A stretch of DNA of 64,000 bases, from NCBI GenBank assembly GCA_947069175.1, contig CAMTDV010000022.1, positions 37,475,476 to 37,539,475 of the forward strand. Direction: 5' to 3'. The notes below the pieces were generated by a model. The model made no database searches, had not been told where the DNA came from, and saw only the letters and a program-made list of their open reading frames with translations. Shown here one piece after another: positions 45,575-56,700 of the stretch (positions are counted from its first letter, which is position 1; every line of letters begins with the position of its first letter). The stretch is from Scalesia atractyloides (taxonomy: Eukaryota > Streptophyta > Magnoliopsida > Asterales > Asteraceae). Both the position numbers and the translations under genes were made by a program.

Positions 45575-45993
45575 TGTTGGTGCATATTGGTGACAACAGC
45601 TTAATCGTTTGCTAGTTTAGTCTTTGGATATTTTGTATTGGGCTTAGCATTTGTGTTTAGCTTGTTTAGAGTTGTAATGGGCTTGGAGAATGGCCTAGCC
45701 TAGTATAAAGCCTAGTATGCAGACATGTGTATATATACATGTTGTGCATTAGGGTTTTTGATGACACTGGTTGGAGAAAGAGAGGAGTGTGAGAAATCTA
45801 CAGAGAGTGGCTGAGAGATTTCTAGAGAGTCTTGAATTGGTTGTAAACACATTGTGTTGGATAATCAATAGAAGACTGTTTGAAGGAAATTGTTCGTGTT
45901 CGTGTTCTTGTTTCTGTGAAATCTGATTAGGGGATTCCGTACTCTAGATTAGATATGATTCTGTGAAGATCCATAAGGACTAAGGGACCTACA
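45575..45993 (+). repeat. 3' LTR of Copia-N (419 bp)
   Basis: TGTTGGTGCATATTGG to GGGACCTACA. It differs from the 5' copy at scattered positions only. Positions 44906-45565, between module and this LTR, hold no supported gene (the 61-residue ORF at 45430-45615 overlaps the tract and LTR). Confidence 0.93.
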
Positions 45994-47414
45994 TTATTCC
46001 CTATACAACTAAGATTGACCAAACGGGTCAGATTCGAAAGTCAAAGTGGTGGTCAAGACCGCTCGACTTACGACCCTGATAAGCACTAAACTAGAAGTGA
46101 TGAGTTAGACACGTCAAAATATGTCTAACGAAGTTTATAAAACTGATTTGGTATCAAAACTTGGTCTTTTGATACCCGAAAATAGTTTCGTCGTAAAATG
46201 CACATCATGCGCATTTTTGACCGAAACATTGACTCATCACTTCGACTAGTAAACGTGATAATCAGAAGGTGTAACCTTCGTGATTACGATCACGTTGCAA
46301 AGTTCAATTGAACTTTGACATGACCAAATATGGTCAGAACCAAAAGTCAATCAGGGAAGCCAAACTGTTCGACTTTTGAATATGTCTAAAATAATGAAAG
46401 AACTAGGAAGAGTACTTACTCATGTTGAATAACAATTTGGGAACTCAAGATAGGAGGCTTCCAAAGGCTAGAATAAGCTCCAAGAAGGATAGGAAGAAGA
46501 ACTTCACACTTTGCTTTGAAGTGTTTTGAAGTGGTGTGAAAAAAATTGAAGAATCATGGGGTATTTATAGTATTTTAGGATTAAGGAGGTGATGACAAGT
46601 GTTCTAAGTGTGGATTAGTGTCCTAACATGTGTCAACACCAAATTAAGTGTGGCAAAATGTGTTCTAGGTGTCAAAAATTGGAGATAGGTAGCAAACTTG
46701 GTGAAGAAGCAAAAATCTTTATTATTTTTTGATGTTTTTGGGCCTTGGACTTGTATTTTCACTTGTTTTCCACTTTTAACCGCTTTAACCTAATATTTAG
46801 GTTATATAAGAGTGTTAAGACATGTGTAACTTGGATTATGCCCGAAAATGTCGTGGATGTTGGTTCGTTCGGTTGTACGGTTAAGCGTTTCGCAAAAAGG
46901 CATAAAACGCTTTAACGAACATGAAAATGATCGGAAATTGTGCAACGATTCGCATTTTTGCATTCTCATCAATAAAATACAGATTTTATTGAATACAAAA
47001 ATATTTGGATTGATATACATGGTTCGTATCTTGAATACGAACCAACAGACTTTCGCAGTTCGACGAAAATAGTCCCTGGACTTGTATAAGCGTGTTTTGG
47101 TCATATCTAACCCTTCGAAACTTATATCTAAGTTATGTAAAGCATATAGGGTATGTCGTTTTTTCAGAGTGTACGTCGCGTTAAACTGATTGTGCTTGAG
47201 TGTCAGTTAACGAATTACTTCCACAAAAACTTTTGAGGGTTCGAAATTGTGCAAAGAAATTGAAATTTTGCCAATGGCTTAGATAATTATACAAATTTAG
47301 GAAATAAAACACAGGGTTTCATTGAATACGAAATTGTTTGTAATTGTGCAATGATTGAAAAGGCACAAATGTCATAGTCTCCCATACTTTTGGAAATTTT
47401 GTCCCGAAATTTAA

Positions 47415-47740
47415 TTAGAGGAAACTTTGTGAAAACATATGTGGATATTTCGCTTTCATCTGATCCTCTCTTTCCCAAATAAATTTTGGGCCACGTTTGG
47501 ATTCCCAGCGAACTTTAACTATCGATATACGTCTACGCTTGAGTTTCTTGACTTCACGGTCCAATATCTCCATAGGTTTCTTGACAAAGTGCAAAGTGTC
47601 ATCAACGTGAATTTAGTCGATAGGAATGTGGAGGTTTTATCGACTAAACACTTTTTCAAATTGGATACATAGAATGTTAGGAGAATATTCCCAAGTTCAG
47701 GAGGTAGCTCAAGTCGGTATGCCACCTTTCTGATTCTGTC
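47415..47740 (-). pseudogene. Chromodomain-like tail of Gypsy-3
   Basis: Reads AYRLELPPELGNILLTFYVS, then after frame changes a region equivalent to EEPVEILDRKVK, and ends EDQMKAKYPHMFSQ with a TAA at 47415-47417. Typical chromovirus C-terminus. Confidence 0.75.
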
Positions 47741-48850
47741 ATCGATCTTGAATGGCCCAATATATCGTGGTGCAAGTTTTCCTTTCTTTCAAATCTAATC
47801 ACACCTTTCCAAGGGGATACCTTGACAAGGACGTGATCACCGACTTCGAATTCCAAGGGCTTGCATCGTTTGTCCGCATAACTCTTTTGATGGCTTCTAG
47901 GTGTCAGAAGGTTATCGCGAACTTTCTTGACTTTGTCTGTTGAGTCGTGAATGAGTTCAGGGATAGTGAGCTGAGCTTCTCCGACCTCATTGCAGCAGAC
48001 AGGTGAACGCATTTTCAATCGTATAGAGCTTCGAAAAGCGCCATATTTATGCTAGATTGATAACTATTGTTATAGGAGAATTTGACCAATGGAAGATGCG
48101 AATCCCAACTATCACCAAAGTCGATCACACATGCTATAAGCATATCCTCAGTGTTTGAATTGTCCTTTCAGATTGTCCATCCATTTGAGGATGATAAGCA
48201 GTGCTCAGATTGAGTTTGGTTCCCATGGCAGGTTGCATGGTCTTCCAAAAGTGAGATGAGAATCGAGCATCTCGATCGGGTATGATGTTCAAAGGAATAC
48301 AATGACGAGATACAATCTCATCAACGTAGATCTTGGCAAGTTTGTCAGTAGATAGATCCTCACGAATTGCCAAAAAGAGTGCTGACTTTGTTAGACGATC
48401 GATGGTTACCCAAATGGCATCATGACCTTTAGGTGTGCGTGGTAGTTTAGTGTTGACATCTATCGCAATGTTCTCTCACTTCCATACCAGTATTTCTGGT
48501 TGCTCCATTAAACCAGATGGGCATTGATGTTCTGCCTTAACTTTAAGACAAGTTAGGCATTTAGACACATAGAAGGCAATGTCCTTCTTCATACCCGGCC
48601 ACCAATACTGGGTACGGAGATCCTTATACATTTTGTCTGCACCAGGATGGATTGAATAACGAGACTTATGAGCTTCGTCCATCAATAAGGTGCGGAGATT
48701 GTCTTGACTAGGAATCCACAAACGGTTCTTGTAGTAGAGTAATCCGTTTTCTTTTGTTTCGAGTTGAAGTTCGAGATTTTGTGGCAACTTATTTTTCAAC
48801 AAGCTTTGGGTCACACATGTATGTTGTGCTTGAAAGAGACGTGTCTGGAT
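47741..48850 (-). pseudogene. Integrase of Gypsy-3
   Basis: HHCC domain: HPGADKMYKDLRTQYWWPGM, then CLTCLKVKAEHQ (48650-48535). Core: IPDRDARFSSHFWKTM and STAYHPQMDGQSERTIQTLR (48373-48134), with the second catalytic Asp in DRDARF. The tail DHVLVKVSPWKGVIRF (47870-47820) is preserved. Frames change near 48475, 48135 and 47760. Confidence 0.83.
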
Positions 48851-49400
48851 ATCAGATTGAACTCGTACACAATGAAGTTTGACACGTTCCTTACGACTAA
48901 GCACATCAACCACAACATTAGTCTTACCAGGATGGTAGCGAATCTCACAGTCGTAGTCGTTCAGAAGTTCGACCCAGCGTCGTTGTCTCATGCTTAGCTC
49001 CTTTGATTTAATATGTGTTAGAGACTTTGTGATCAGTGAAAACCACACATTTCGTACCGTAAAGGTAGTATCTCCAAATTTTGAGAGCAAAAACTACGGC
49101 TCCTAACTCAAGATCATGAGTTATGTAGTTCTTCTCGTGGAATTTCAATTGTCTTGACGTATAGGCTATGATTTGTCTCTTTGCATGAGAACACAACCAA
49201 GGCCTATGTTTGATGCATCACAATAGACAACGAAATCGTCGTTACTGTCGAGTAAAGATAAAACAGGAGCATTACAGAGTTTTTGTTTCAGTGAATGAAA
49301 GGCTTCCTCTTGTTTTGGTCCACACTCGAAAGGTTTATTCTTCTGAGTCAAATTTGTGAGGGGAACCGCGATCTTTGAAAAGTTCACGATGAATCATCGA
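48851..49400 (-). pseudogene. RNase H of Gypsy-3
   Basis: KPFECGPKQEEAFHSLKQKL, then FVVYCDASNIGLGCVLMQRD (49387-49180) with the catalytic Asp of YCDAS, then IAYTSRQLKFHEKNYITHDL and VFTDHKV (49170-49010), and AELLNDYDCEIRYHPGKTN-type continuation. One frameshift at about 49180 and one at about 49010. Confidence 0.83.
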
Positions 49401-50134
49401 TAGTAGCCAGCAAGACAAAGAAATGAATGAACTTCAGTAGGAGTAGTAGGTTTACTCCAATCCCTAATCGCACTGATTTTGGCGGGATCTACATGTATAC
49501 CTTGTTCGTTAACAATGTGTCCCAAAATGGAACTTCTTTTACCCAAAATTCACACTTGGAGAATTTGGCGCAAAGTTGTTCTTTCTTCAGAATTCCATCG
49601 TTAGACGGAGATGTTGTTCGTGATCGGCTCCAGACTTAGAATAAATGAGGATGTCGTCGATGAAAACAATGATGAACTTGTCTAAATAAGGTTTAGAAAC
49701 CCTATTAATTAAGTCCATGAAGACGGCAGGAGTATTCATCAAACCAAAATGCATGACAGTGACCTCGTAATGGCCGTATCGAGTGCGAAAAGCAGTCTTG
49801 GGATATGTTCTTCGAGTACACGATAATCAATACACATACGGAAGGATCCATCCTTCTTTTTCACGAATAGGACAGGAGCACCCCAAGGTGAAAAGCTCGG
49901 ACGAATGAATCCCTTGTCTAAAAGTTCTTGGAGTTGCTTTGACAACTTGCATTTCAGACGGTAAGGAGATTTGGCAATTGGGTTGGCACCAGGTACAAGG
50001 TAAATATGAAACTCAACTTGACGAATTTGGGGTAAATCAGGTAGCTCTTTAGGAAACACCTCAGGATATTCCTGAACAACGGGGATGTCCTGAACAGTTT
50101 TGCCCTTGCCTTTTTCCTCTACGATATGTGCCAA
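49401..50134 (-). pseudogene. Reverse transcriptase of Gypsy-3, with internal deletion
   Basis: Reads KGFIRPSFSPWGAPVLFVKK and GSFRMCIDYR (about 49920-49825) and then jumps to EEHIPRLLFALDTAI, missing the SKIDL..GYHQ block that stands between these in Gypsy-2. The active-site box FIIVFIDDILIYS is present at about 49685-49645. The deletion removes the first catalytic Asp, so the enzyme is dead. Upstream PEVFPKELPDLPQIRQVEF is the usual pol connection. Confidence 0.83.
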
Positions 50135-50139
50135 GAAGG

Positions 50140-50652
50140 CTACATCATTCTTTCGTAGATATTTTTAGGTCTGGTACAGGTCATGAGTGTTAGGCTACTA
50201 GAGGGTTTCTCTCCATGAACTTCTAAGGTTTCGCCAGACGAAAGAGGTATACGAACAACCTTGTCGAAACAAATCACCTCAGCATGGTGTTTGGTTAACC
50301 AATCCAATCCTATGATGATGTCAAAACTCCCGTGTTGCATTGGTGTGAGGTCAATCGAAAAAAGGCGGTTATCCAGGTTTAATTGGCAACTACGAATGAC
50401 ATAGTCGAGCACAAGGGGTTCACCACTAGCTATTTCCACCGTTAAGGGTTTTCCTAGTTTAGTTCTAGGCATCGAAAGCAAAGGTTCAAAGGCTAGTGAT
50501 ACAAAGCTTCTAACAACACTCAAATCGAAAAGAATAGAAGAAGGATGATTGTTAACAAGGAACGTACGATTAATGACTTTGTTATCAGCATGGGCCTCAT
50601 TGGCGTTGATGTTGAATGCGCGTCCACGGGCTGGATTTGCATTCGCGTTCAC
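50140..50652 (-). pseudogene. Protease region of Gypsy-3
   Basis: A 170-residue open stretch: FLVNNHPSSILFDLSVVRSF, with Asp-Leu-Ser replacing the Asp-Ser/Thr-Gly active site, then PLLSMPRTKLGKPLTVEI, FDIIIGLDWLTKHHAEVICF and VRIPLSSGETLEVHGEK. Length and order fit the family, but the catalytic triplet is lost. Confidence 0.8.
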
Positions 50653-51960
50653 AATTTTGGGCAGTTCTTTCTAAAGTGACCCATCTCGCCACAGTTGTAG
50701 CAAGAATCTTGTTGGTGCATAATGTCTATTGCCTACGTCTAGGATATATTTGTAATGTATATAGAGCTTACACGTCAATGTTTATCTTTTAAAAAGTAAA
50801 ATTTATATGTTTTGATAGTTTGCTTCGTACGGAGTATCTAAGTGATTCGTACGAGTGTCTCACTCGTACGATACACAAGCTCGTACGAAGCACAGTCAGG
50901 TCACTGTTTAGCAAGCACTTTGGTACGAGTCATGACGACCTATAAATATGGAAGTGTTGTGTTAGAGCTAGTTAGTGATTTGTTAGTTCGTACGGCGAAG
51001 CTCTGCCAGTTTGTTAACTTGCGTCTGTATTTGAACGCCATTAATACAACAGAAGTAGTTAAACAATATGTACTATCTTGTTCGTCTTGTCTACCTCTCT
51101 AGAAATGAATTCCGCCTCTGTTAGTTGAGCGAGATCAGGTCGGTTGCTCATTTCGGGAGCACGATCCCTGTTCACAAATCAGGTGGGAACGGGGGTCTAG
51201 CAGGGTTGGCTTGGGGTTGAACAGGGTTCAGAACAACTTGTTTTGGGGCCGAACGACAAACATTGGCTATGTGATCGAAGTTTCCACACGAGGTGCATTG
51301 GCGACACTGTAGGTGAGCTTGATGGTGACCATTGCACCGGTTGCACAATGGTGCAGTGCCAGCATATGGTTTCCTCACAGGAGGTTGTGCTGGCTGGTTT
51401 TGAGTGTTCTGGTTGGGTTGTACAACAACTACAAAGTTTTTTGAAGCCTTACGCTTCCTCGACTTATTGGAAGACTTAGCTTTGTTCTCCTTTGTTTTCT
51501 CTTGAGTGTCTTAGTTATCTGTTTCTTGTCGCCCTCGCGAACCATTTTCCCCTTCTTGACCTGAGACTCAGTCAAGGTAGCAGCTAATTCGATAGCCTGT
51601 CGAACAGTGGTAGGGTTGCTACCAGTTACAAACCATTCCACCATGTAAGTGCTCCTTTCTAGAATACACTCGATGCAAACTCGACTTTTCTCTCATTCGC
51701 GCATTGAACATGACGAAATGTGCTTTCGAGACTCTCAAACCACTGCAGGAGTCTAGTAGCTCCTTCGGCCTAGTAAACTTGAGTGGTTTAGCCGAGTTAA
51801 ATTGTTTGTAGTTTCATGCTGCGGGTGCATTGTTGTTGTTATTGTTGTTATTGTTTGCTAGGTTTATCTGGGTCAGTAGGTTTGGGAGTACATCAGCAAT
51901 TTGCTGAGTGATCATAGCTGCCATTTCGGCATCTTGAGTTGTATTACGTCGAGGAGGCAT
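50653..51960 (-). pseudogene. Gag of Gypsy-3, interrupted by a solo LTR
   Basis: MPPRRNTTQDAEMAAMITQQ at 51960, followed by Asn repeats and APAA, one stop, then NYKQFNSAKPLKFT with no intron. The capsid part continues to MVEWFVTGSNPTTVRQAIEL (51644-51580). Cys motifs: CNRCNGHHQAHLQC and CTSCGNFDHIANVC (about 51340-51250). The last knuckle, CYNCGEMGHFRKNC (about 50705-50660), lies on the far side of the solo LTR at 50710-51176. Confidence 0.8.
50710..51176 (+). mobile_element. Solo copia-type LTR (467 bp) inside Gypsy-3 gag
   Basis: TGTTGGTGCATAATG to GTTCACA, flanked by AATCT (50705-50709) and AATCA (51177-51181), a near-perfect target duplication. Removing it restores the gag reading between FPPD and SCYNC. 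TATA candidate TATAAATA at 50941. The upstream part has six CGTACGA-type palindromes (about 50825-50930, one more near 50985). The start resembles the Copia-N LTR start. Confidence 0.85.
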
Positions 51961-52190
51961 TCTAGAAGAAAACATGAGGGAAAATATGTGGGATTGACAT
52001 TGGATAATCAAGAGAGACGTTAAAAATATCAATGGAATATAAGGATGGTGGTCATTCGTTCATTTCTTAAAAACAAACAAACGACACACGGTGACTATTC
52101 AAAGTAAATGGGTCTTTATAATGTATCGCGAAGACATGCTTTAGCCCATAAGTGGACGCTCACCTGTAAGTCCCGTAAAGGATCAAACAG
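51961..52190 (-). other. Leader of Gypsy-3 upstream of gag
   Basis: No ORF and no primer site before it is cut by the Copia-B LTR. The remaining leader and the 5' LTR are presumably beyond the window. The exact boundary with Copia-B is not fixed. Confidence 0.4.
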
Positions 52191-52466
52191 GTATCACTAA
52201 CCTAATTAATAGCGGAAATTATGATTTGGAAGAAGAACAACTTGAATAACTTTGAATATTATAACTTGCATACACCAAAGATGTCAGATACATGTTTTTG
52301 CTTTCAACTCTCTAACCTTTTCTCTATGACCTAGCCCTTCTATTTATAAGCACCACCAAGCCCATAATTACGACCCTAGGCCCATTACGCACTAGGAAGC
52401 CCATAATAACCCCAAAAGCCCAAATACCTCCCTAATGAATAAACCTTTAATATTTCAAGCCCAACA
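52191..52466 (-). repeat. 3' LTR of Copia-B (start certain, end approximate)
   Basis: TGTTGGGCTTGAAATA begins on the - strand at 52466, right after the polypurine tract. Five TGGGCY motifs precede a TATA box. The lower boundary is uncertain by a few tens of bases because the partner LTR is not in the window. Confidence 0.65.
52341..52350 (-). promoter_or_regulatory. TATA box of the Copia-B LTR
   Basis: CTTATAAATA on the - strand, just downstream of TGGGCTTGG and TGGGCCTAGG. The five TGGGCT/TGGGCC motifs at about 52360-52465 resemble plant site II elements bound by TCP factors; that role is an inference. Confidence 0.6.
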
Positions 52467-52478
52467 TTTCCCCCTAGG
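52467..52478 (-). other. Polypurine tract of Copia-B
   Basis: TAGGGGGAAA on the - strand, between the extra ORF stop (52485) and the LTR. Confidence 0.8.
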
Positions 52479-52484
52479 TTTACT

Positions 52485-55187
52485 TCATTGGTCTTTCGGT
52501 TGAGCATCCACACCTAGTCGTCCAGCGATGATACCAGCAACCGCAGCAGTCCAATCCTTAGCACAAACCTCGTACAGGTCAGCAGTTCTAATTTGATGCG
52601 ACACAAGAACCTGTAAATCTTCGTGGTGAAAGCTAACCAAATCCACCACGTCGTTGACCCTGAACGCCTTCTCTTTGATCACAATAGCAACACTTCCGAC
52701 TTTAGGATCGTATAACCAAAAGTTGAAGTTCTTCAGAATTCCCCTCGGAAAGGTAGGAGCAACCGGGATAACTAATTCTTTGTCTGTTGGCGCTACATCA
52801 CTGATTTGAATACTCTTGCCCGTGTGCGCATCGCGAACTCCCTTAGCTGCTCTCAAATACGGTTCAGCAGTCTTCATATTCATAAACCCACTTCTAACCT
52901 CACGTTCAAGCTTCTTAAAGAATCTCCACCCCGGTCCACGCTCTGTAGTATCGTCATCAGTGTATGGAGCTCTCAAAAGATCAGTCAATGCAACTTTAGT
53001 CCATGTCTCGAATTGCGACTCTTTAGAATAGTATTCACGAGTTCCATCCTGTCGCACGATAATCCACATATTTTTGACGTGATCGAACATCCAACTCAGC
53101 ACCTTAGACTTGTTTCCCACCTTACTGTAGTAACTTGATCCCAACTCCATCACATGTCTCTCAGACTCGTTGGTTGGATTTTTCAGCTGAAAATTCTCGT
53201 CTAGTGGATTCACATTAGCATTCTTCGTTAAGACCATTTGCTTCTTATTCTTCTGATCTACAGCACGTTTCTGACTGGCAGTAAATTTCCTGCGTGGATC
53301 GCTCATATAATCGTTCAGACCTGCTTGACGTTCAGCTGCCAACTGCGCAGCTGCCAATCTCTGTTCTTCAGTTTCTTCAGCCATTCGCTGTTGTGTCGCA
53401 TGATGTCTAGTTTCAACGTTCATCGAATCATCGGTAGGATCACTAAACTCCCTTCCAAACTTGTTTTCCAGCTTGCCCCTTAAATCAAACACAGGAGTCA
53501 TAAGCATCGTGACATCTCCCTGCAGGTAATCAATAGTTTGATCTCGAACGTCTAAATGATTCTGCAGAGAGGCAATCTGAGCATCCTTTAAAATAACCTC
53601 TTATTCCAACACAACCACCCATTTCTTCAAATCAACTACATCCACCTCTGTATCATCATCATCACTGTCTAATCCGCCGAACTCGAATGCCCTTTTCTCT
53701 GATCTTCGCACATAATCTTCAACAACATCATCAGTATAACCAACTCCACTACCACCTACTTCCGAACCACCCACCTGACGAACTGCCTCCAAACTCCATC
53801 ATTTGTAGAAAGAACCGTGTCAGGAGGAATCAACACAACTGTAGATTGTGTAATGATAGGAGCGATTTGCTGTGCAGATGAAATATGTGTCTCAACTATC
53901 GACGTATGAGCAACATATTCAACAATGGTAACCTCAGCAATAGTAGACGTGATCAAGTCAGAATCAGCAACAGTGAAAACAACGGGAGCTTCAGGTGTAC
54001 TATATGAAATGCTCGGCCCAGTTCTTTGCCTTTTGATCAATGGTACCTCATCTTCTTCGTCTTCGTCATCTTTTTCAATCTGAGCGGTTGGTGGAACAAT
54101 AGATGGAATGTCGAGTGGAGGATCATCCTGTTCCTCTTAGATATCTTTCAAGTGAGCGATCAAGGCTTCTAAGTTCTCAGACGACAACTATTGCAAAGCG
54201 GGAGTCAAAGTGGCATTAAACTCATCAAGATCGTCAAGAAAAGCTTGGCCAACATCATCTTCATCATCAGTCACTAAATCCTCTACCTATACCTCCTTTT
54301 CTTTTGCAGGTTTGTCATGTTCTTCTGCCATGATAGCGTTTACTGGAGGCGGAGGAGGTGGTGGAACATTCAAACCAACAACTTCAGAAAACTTCCCGAA
54401 TTTCTTCAAAGAAAACGACCTATAAACATTGTCTTCGACGTAGAGCGGTTCTTCTTCATTGTGGTAAAAACAGTAGGCCCCATCGGCTTCATATTAAGCA
54501 GGTTAGCATCTGTAGCATCCTTCGCCAAATCAGGATAGCGGGCATCTAGTATGAGCTGGACGAAGCACGGGTACAAAAGGAACATCCGCTTCTTGGACTG
54601 CTCTAAGATTTTCTTCATGTTGTCGAAGATATAACCAAAATAGTTAAACTTCCAGTCCATGACTAACGAAACTATCGCAAATTTCCGGGCTTGATTTGGT
54701 TGATCCAGACTGCCCTTGTTTTCCAACACACACTGCATGAACATGTGAACGAGCAACCGCCAGTAAGCCGGAAACATCTTCTTTAACAGTGGCGGTAAGA
54801 ACCCTCATATCCCATCTCCATAAGCACAGGCAACACCTTTTCTTTGGTGTAAGTGGTTGGATCACTGAAAGTATCTGTAAGCCGCAACACCTCTCTCACA
54901 CATGCTTCGTTCACCACAATCTCTTTCCCTTGAATCTGTGAACGAATAAATGTTGTACCATCTTCACCCCTCGGCTGAATACGTGCCCTTTTTCAAAACG
55001 AATGTACTAGATCTCTATAAATCACTAGGTTAGCACGAAGGGCATCTGTGATCTAGCAAGCGTTGAGCCCCACTATCATCGCCTGAAATTCCTGAAAGAA
55101 CTCTGCTGGCGGGTCTGAGAGATACCCGGCCTTGTTATGGAATTGCTCCTCAACAAGCATCACCGTGTCAAATGCTTCTTCCACCAT
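52485..55187 (-). pseudogene. Extra ORF of Copia-B (same family as the split gene at 738-19525)
   Basis: Starts MVEEAFDTVMLVEEQFHNKA at 55187 and contains EVLRLTDTFSDPTTYTKEK, MFPAYWRLLVHMFMQCVLEN (54777) and KRMFLLYPCFVQLILDARYP, which match the split gene. A Thr/Val-rich middle (54040-53756) and an acidic piece (53792-53601) precede a 340-residue open C-terminal part (53507-52485), rich in charged residues with a probable coil (QQRMAEETEEQRLAAAQLAA). Stops near 55080 and 54975 and frame changes near 54800, 54400, 54140 and 53620 break it. It lies where some copia elements have an envelope-like ORF. I see no signal peptide or clear membrane span, so that role is not claimed. Confidence 0.7.
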
Positions 55188-56250
55188 ATCTATCAAAAAT
55201 CAACCAAGTTAAATCCAACTAACGGAAGTTAAAGGAGTTTAACAATATAGCAGTTAAAAACTAACTAGATAGGTCAAATAGAAGTCAAGGTCAAATTAAT
55301 TAAGGGGTTCAACAGTTGAAAAGGTTCAAACCGGATGAAAGGTTCAAAACCTCAAATCCGGATTACTGACAGTTTAATACGAATCCGAATGAACCCTTTG
55401 ATCAATCTGGATTGAAGGAGGTCAAACAACATGGTTAAAAATGCAATCTGGATTGTTCATTGTACCTCAGATGGATAGACATTCTAGATGAATATTCAAT
55501 CAGAAATGGAATCTGAGTTCATCATTTCGGATGGATACCAATCCGGAATATAATCCGAAATGCCTAAAACTTGAAGATCAATCCGGAATACGATCCGAAA
55601 TGCATTAAATATTCATTATTTTCATCCGGAATACATATGTTTAATGCAGTTATACCTAATCCAGAATGAATTGTCCGAAATGCACAATTCGAAAGGAGAG
55701 AGAATTAGAGAAGACAATACTAATTCTGATTTTGGATAATCTGAAATGAAATCAGAGATGCCAATATATATTTCTGAAATAGGCTTGGGCCTGGGATTTT
55801 AAATCTGGATTGGGCTTGTGACAGGCCCAATCTAGAACAGTATCACAGAGGGCCTGTCCGGAAAAGTCCAAATAGGCCTTTCCAGAAAAAGCCAAATCCG
55901 GAACAGTAACCCTTTGGGCCCCAAGAAGCCCAATTTAGAACAGTAACATGAGTTTCCAGTTTTCAGACTTTAAACCAATTTCGTTAGGCTGGCCCAGATC
56001 CCAAAGCACACTGGGCCAGTCCAATATCTCTTGACAGAAACCATCTCACCAAAATTCATCAAGTAAACTAACCAAGCATCCAACCATCTTTTAACATTTC
56101 ATACGGAGGAACTATTTAAGACAGACGTAAGTATTTAACACAGCCTTGCTAAGCGATCAAATCGTTTCAAAAGCTAACTAAGGAACATTTTTTAGTATGA
56201 GCAGGTTCAGTTTAAATCTAAACTCAACCCTTGTAGTTCAGGCATTATGA
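55188..56250 (-). other. Spacer between module and extra ORF, with ATCCGAAATG repeats
   Basis: No ORF. ATCCGGAATA, ATCCGAAATG and CCGGAAAAG-like phrases recur between 55340 and 55930. The cores are the reverse complement of the TTCGGAT cores in the Copia-N leader. GGGCCC/GGCCCAAT phrases recur at 55790-56020. Confidence 0.6.
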
Positions 56251-56259
56251 TACGCTTAA

Positions 56260-56700
56260 GGTAATATTATACTACGATACTCGTGTGTCCCATACCATGA
56301 CATACCCCCACGATCAAGGTAAGCACAACAATTCATCATAGCAGGTGAGTATACCGTGGTCATCCTTTATTTTACAACATCAGGCTATTGGTGAACAGGT
56401 CAGTACTTTCGTACAACAGAGAGACCAATAGTGACTGACGAGGGCTAGGCAAATACCTTATGAGGTACGTAAGAACTTAGGAAGAAACATCTATTCTCTT
56501 AGGTTTTGGCCTTTCTATTTTTGGCTCTTTTACAAAGATATCCTGACTGTGCCTAGGTCTGCATATAATCTGGATGCAACAGAAGGGCAGTCAAGATATA
56601 CCTGGATGACTTAACAGCATAAAGACCCAAAACCTCAGAGTTAGCTATCTATCAACGCAAGATTTAAGACCATGAAATCATACGCCTATAGTAAGTGACC
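56260..56700 (-). ncRNA. Conserved non-coding module, Copia-B copy
   Basis: On the - strand this follows RNase H by about 300 bases and carries the same ordered blocks as 44440-44905: TTAAATCTTGCGTTGATAGA, GGTCTTTAT, GCATCCAGAT.ATATGC, GACCTAGGCACA, AGGATATCTT, TATTTGCCTAGCCCTCGT, AGTACTGACCTG, TATACTCACCTG and ACCTTGATCGTGGGGGTATG. No reading frame spans it. RNA type provisional. Confidence 0.45.

Larger units (their letters stand above)
40907..45993 (+). mobile_element. Copia-N: non-autonomous Ty1/copia-type element, gag only
   Basis: 5087 bp with LTRs of 420 and 419 bp, an exact TTATT duplication, a tRNA-Met primer site, a polypurine tract, a gag remnant with part of a zinc knuckle, and no protease, integrase, RT or RNase H. 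The internal region after gag is non-coding and carries a module shared with Copia-B. It must have been mobilised by enzymes from a relative. The near-identical LTRs make it one of the younger insertions here. Confidence 0.92.
39917..47374 (-). repeat. 3' LTR of Gypsy-3 (about 2.37 kb without Copia-N)
   Basis: The end at 39917 (TGTAACACC on the + strand) is clear. The start on the - strand is placed at TGACATTTGTGCC (47374) just after a purine-rich stretch, which is less certain. Sequences either side of Copia-N join at TTATT. A TATA candidate on the - strand lies near 46555-46568 (ACTATAAATACC). ORFs at 46802-47104 and 46848-47072 overlap on opposite strands and are not supported. Confidence 0.75.

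Noticed and set aside
46802..47104. Overlapping ORFs of 100 and 74 residues on opposite strands
   Set aside because: They lie in the Gypsy-3 LTR, with no similarity and no start context.
52806..53483. Plus-strand ORFs of 71-110 residues
   Set aside because: They are shadows of the 340-residue minus-strand frame of the extra ORF.
52485..55187. Envelope protein for the extra ORF of Copia-B
   Set aside because: The position fits, but no signal peptide, fusion segment or membrane anchor is visible, so no such function is claimed.
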